From: Bacteroidaceae bacterium
Lineage (GTDB): Bacteria > Bacteroidota > Bacteroidia > Bacteroidales > Barnesiellaceae_A
Direction: 5' to 3'
NCBI GenBank assembly: GCA_017561285.1
Contig: JAFZDG010000281.1
Location: 1-7,001, forward strand
Length of the DNA stretch: 7,001 nucleotides
This document shows, in pieces, positions 5,278 through 7,001 of this stretch. Numbering within the stretch: position 1 is the stretch's first letter; each line of letters begins with the position of its first letter. Both the position numbers and the translations under genes were made by a program. Below the pieces are notes generated by a model. It ran no database searches. It had not been told where the DNA came from and was given only the letters and a program-made list of their open reading frames with translations.

Positions 5278-7001
5278 ATGATGACAAAAGCCGATGAATT
5301 GAGACATGAAGAGGTAAAGCAAGATTTGCGTTACTTGAAGTTGTTGTCGAAAAAATTCCCTACCATTGCCGAGGCTTGTACCGAAATTATCAACCTTGAA
5401 GCCATTCTCGAATTGCCTAAGGGTACCGAGCACTTTCTTACCGATATTCATGGTGAGTATGAGGCTTTCCAACACGTATTGAAGAATGCTTCGGGTTCGG
5501 TAGCTCGTAAAGTAAATGAGATTTTTGGTCAGACAATGCTCGAAAATGACAAGAAAGAGTTGTGTACACTCATTTACTACCCCGAAGAGAAATTGGAGCT
5601 GGTAAAGGCGGCAGAACCCAATATCGAAGATTGGTATCGCATTACGTTGCATAAACTCATTCGAGTAGCACGCTCTGTATCATCGAAATACACTCGCTCG
5701 AAGGTATCAAAGGCATTGCCCCCCGCTTTTGCATATATTATGCAGGAGTTGTTGCATGAGTCGCTTTCTGAGCCTAAGCAAGATTATGTAAATGTGATTA
5801 TCTCTACCATTATAGAGATAGGTAGAGCCGATCATTTCATCATCGCTATGTGTGAGTTGATACAGCGACTCACTATCGATTCAATGCATATTGTGGGTGA
5901 CATATTTGATCGTGGCCCCGGTGCTCACATCATCTTAGATACGCTGCTCAAATATCATGATATAGATGTTCAGTGGGGTAACCATGACATTGTGTGGATG
6001 GGTGCAGCTTGTGGTAATGAAGCTTGTATTGCCAATGTCTTGCGTATGGCGTTGCGTTATGGCAATCTGCCCACTATCGAGGATGGTTATAGTATCAATC
6101 TATTGCCATTGGCAACCTTTGCAATGGACGTATATGGCGATGATGATTGTACCCCATTCAAGCCTGTACCGACTGCAGTGCCTCATAGTGAAAAGACAAC
6201 CCGTCTTATCACAAAGATGCAGAAAGCCATTGCTGTGATGCAATTTAAGGTTGAGGGACAAATTATCAATCGTAATCCCGAGTACAATATGCAAGACCGC
6301 AATTTGCTCGAGCGCATCAACTACGAAAATATGACGATAGAGTTGGGTGGAAAATTGTATGAATTGTCCGATAAGAATCTGCCAACTGTCGATCCCAACA
6401 ATCCCTATCAACTTACCGAAGAGGAGGCCAGTGTTATGCGTAAGTTGAAACAGTCGTTTATGAATAGCGACAAGATGCGCAAACATATGCGTTGGTTGTA
6501 TGCCAAAGGTAGCTTGTATCTTGTTCGCAATGCCAATTTGATGTTCCATGCATCTATGCCGATGAATGAGGATGGTACTTTCAAAAAGGTGCTTGTACAT
6601 GGCAAGGAATATTCGGGTAAGGCATTGTTTGATCGTGTAGATAGTGTAGTACGTGCAGCATATTTTGGCAATCCTGCCGATGAAGAGTATCAACGCGATC
6701 TTGACTATATGTGGTACTTGTGGTGTGGTCCCGATTCGCCTTTCTTTGACAAGGATAAGATGACCAACTTCGAGAAGTACTTTATCCCCGATAAGAGTAT
6801 GACGAAGGAGAAAAAAGGTCATTATTATACTTTGCGCAATGAGTATGATATATGTGTCAAATTGCTCAAAGAGTTTGGTCTTGAAGGTCCTCATTCGCAC
6901 ATTATCAATGGTCACGTACCTGTAAAAGTAGCCAAAGGCGAACAACCTGTAAAGGCTGATGGTAAGTTGCTCGTGATAGATGGCGGTTTCTCAAAAGCAT
7001 A
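5278..7001 (+). CDS. fbp: Class III fructose-1,6-bisphosphatase, C-terminus cut by window edge
   Basis: This cytoplasmic enzyme hydrolyses fructose 1,6-bisphosphate to fructose 6-phosphate and phosphate, the committed step of gluconeogenesis. Class III is the form of Firmicutes and Bacteroidetes and belongs to the metallophosphoesterase superfamily. About 574 of an expected 650-670 residues are present. The family start DLRYLKLLSKKFPTIAEA (16-33) is followed by the metal-binding motifs DIHGEYEAF (56-64), GDIFDRGPGAH (207-217) and GNHDIVWMGA (234-243). The C-terminal NGHVPVK (544-550) supplies a further conserved His546, with LLVIDGGFSKA just before the edge. Two adjacent ATGs (5278, 5281) are possible starts; I took the first. 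It has its own promoter and a structured leader, so it appears to be transcribed separately from the genes to its left. Confidence 0.97.
   Translation, partial: MMTKADELRHEEVKQDLRYLKLLSKKFPTIAEACTEIINLEAILELPKGTEHFLTDIHGEYEAFQHVLKNASGSVARKVNEIFGQTMLENDKKELCTLIYYPEEKLELVKAAEPNIEDWYRITLHKLIRVARSVSSKYTRSKVSKALPPAFAYIMQELLHESLSEPKQDYVNVIISTIIEIGRADHFIIAMCELIQRLTIDSMHIVGDIFDRGPGAHIILDTLLKYHDIDVQWGNHDIVWMGAACGNEACIANVLRMALRYGNLPTIEDGYSINLLPLATFAMDVYGDDDCTPFKPVPTAVPHSEKTTRLITKMQKAIAVMQFKVEGQIINRNPEYNMQDRNLLERINYENMTIELGGKLYELSDKNLPTVDPNNPYQLTEEEASVMRKLKQSFMNSDKMRKHMRWLYAKGSLYLVRNANLMFHASMPMNEDGTFKKVLVHGKEYSGKALFDRVDSVVRAAYFGNPADEEYQRDLDYMWYLWCGPDSPFFDKDKMTNFEKYFIPDKSMTKEKKGHYYTLRNEYDICVKLLKEFGLEGPHSHIINGHVPVKVAKGEQPVKADGKLLVIDGGFSKA

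Noticed and set aside
6100..6945. 281-codon open frame on the minus strand opposite fbp
   Set aside because: The plus strand encodes an unmistakable class III fructose bisphosphatase with its metal-binding motifs; the antisense translation has no recognisable domain and arises from codon bias.
1..7001. Mobile element, CRISPR array or defence system
   Set aside because: I saw no transposase, integrase, spaced direct repeats, terminal inverted repeats or nuclease/helicase modules; all full genes are housekeeping or ordinary envelope genes with uniform composition.

Overview
The window looks like a core chromosomal segment from a member of the Bacteroidales (Bacteroidetes). Four observations support this. 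The proteins read like Bacteroides, Parabacteroides or Barnesiella orthologues. The gene order prmC-recX-comF-pyrE-SRPBCC is, from memory, typical of that order. Starts have A-rich leaders and no convincing Shine-Dalgarno sequences. Intergenic regions carry the TAnnTTTG -7 element, sometimes with a TTTG/TTG -33 element. Base composition is moderate, and I see no insertion sequence, CRISPR array, tRNA or rRNA.

Layout. On the minus strand, positions 1-806 hold most of ribD (riboflavin deaminase/reductase), cut by the left edge. A divergent intergenic region of about 110 bp carries one -7-like box per direction. It is followed on the plus strand by prmC (methyltransferase for release-factor glutamines), recX (RecA regulator) and comF (phosphoribosyltransferase-fold, competence-associated). 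These three are tightly packed, and recX and comF overlap by 25 bp. A gap of 490 bp without a full-length gene then holds a very good promoter, a 49-codon lipoprotein ORF and an out-of-frame tail resembling the C-terminus of FISUMP-type surface proteins. I read that pair as a decayed lipoprotein gene. Next come pyrE (orotate phosphoribosyltransferase) and a small SRPBCC-fold gene 15 bp behind it, closed by a hairpin plus T-run terminator. A 161-residue lipoprotein with a Rieske-like but histidine-less cysteine pattern follows. The last gene is a class III fructose-1,6-bisphosphatase (fbp) with a clear promoter and a leader of about 100 nt that can fold into a long stem. It runs off the right edge.

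The genes are mostly housekeeping: riboflavin synthesis, translation termination, recombination control, pyrimidine synthesis and gluconeogenesis. They do not form one pathway. I found no convincing new multi-gene system. The parts most worth a second look are the broken small lipoprotein, the altered Rieske-like lipoprotein and the structured fbp leader.
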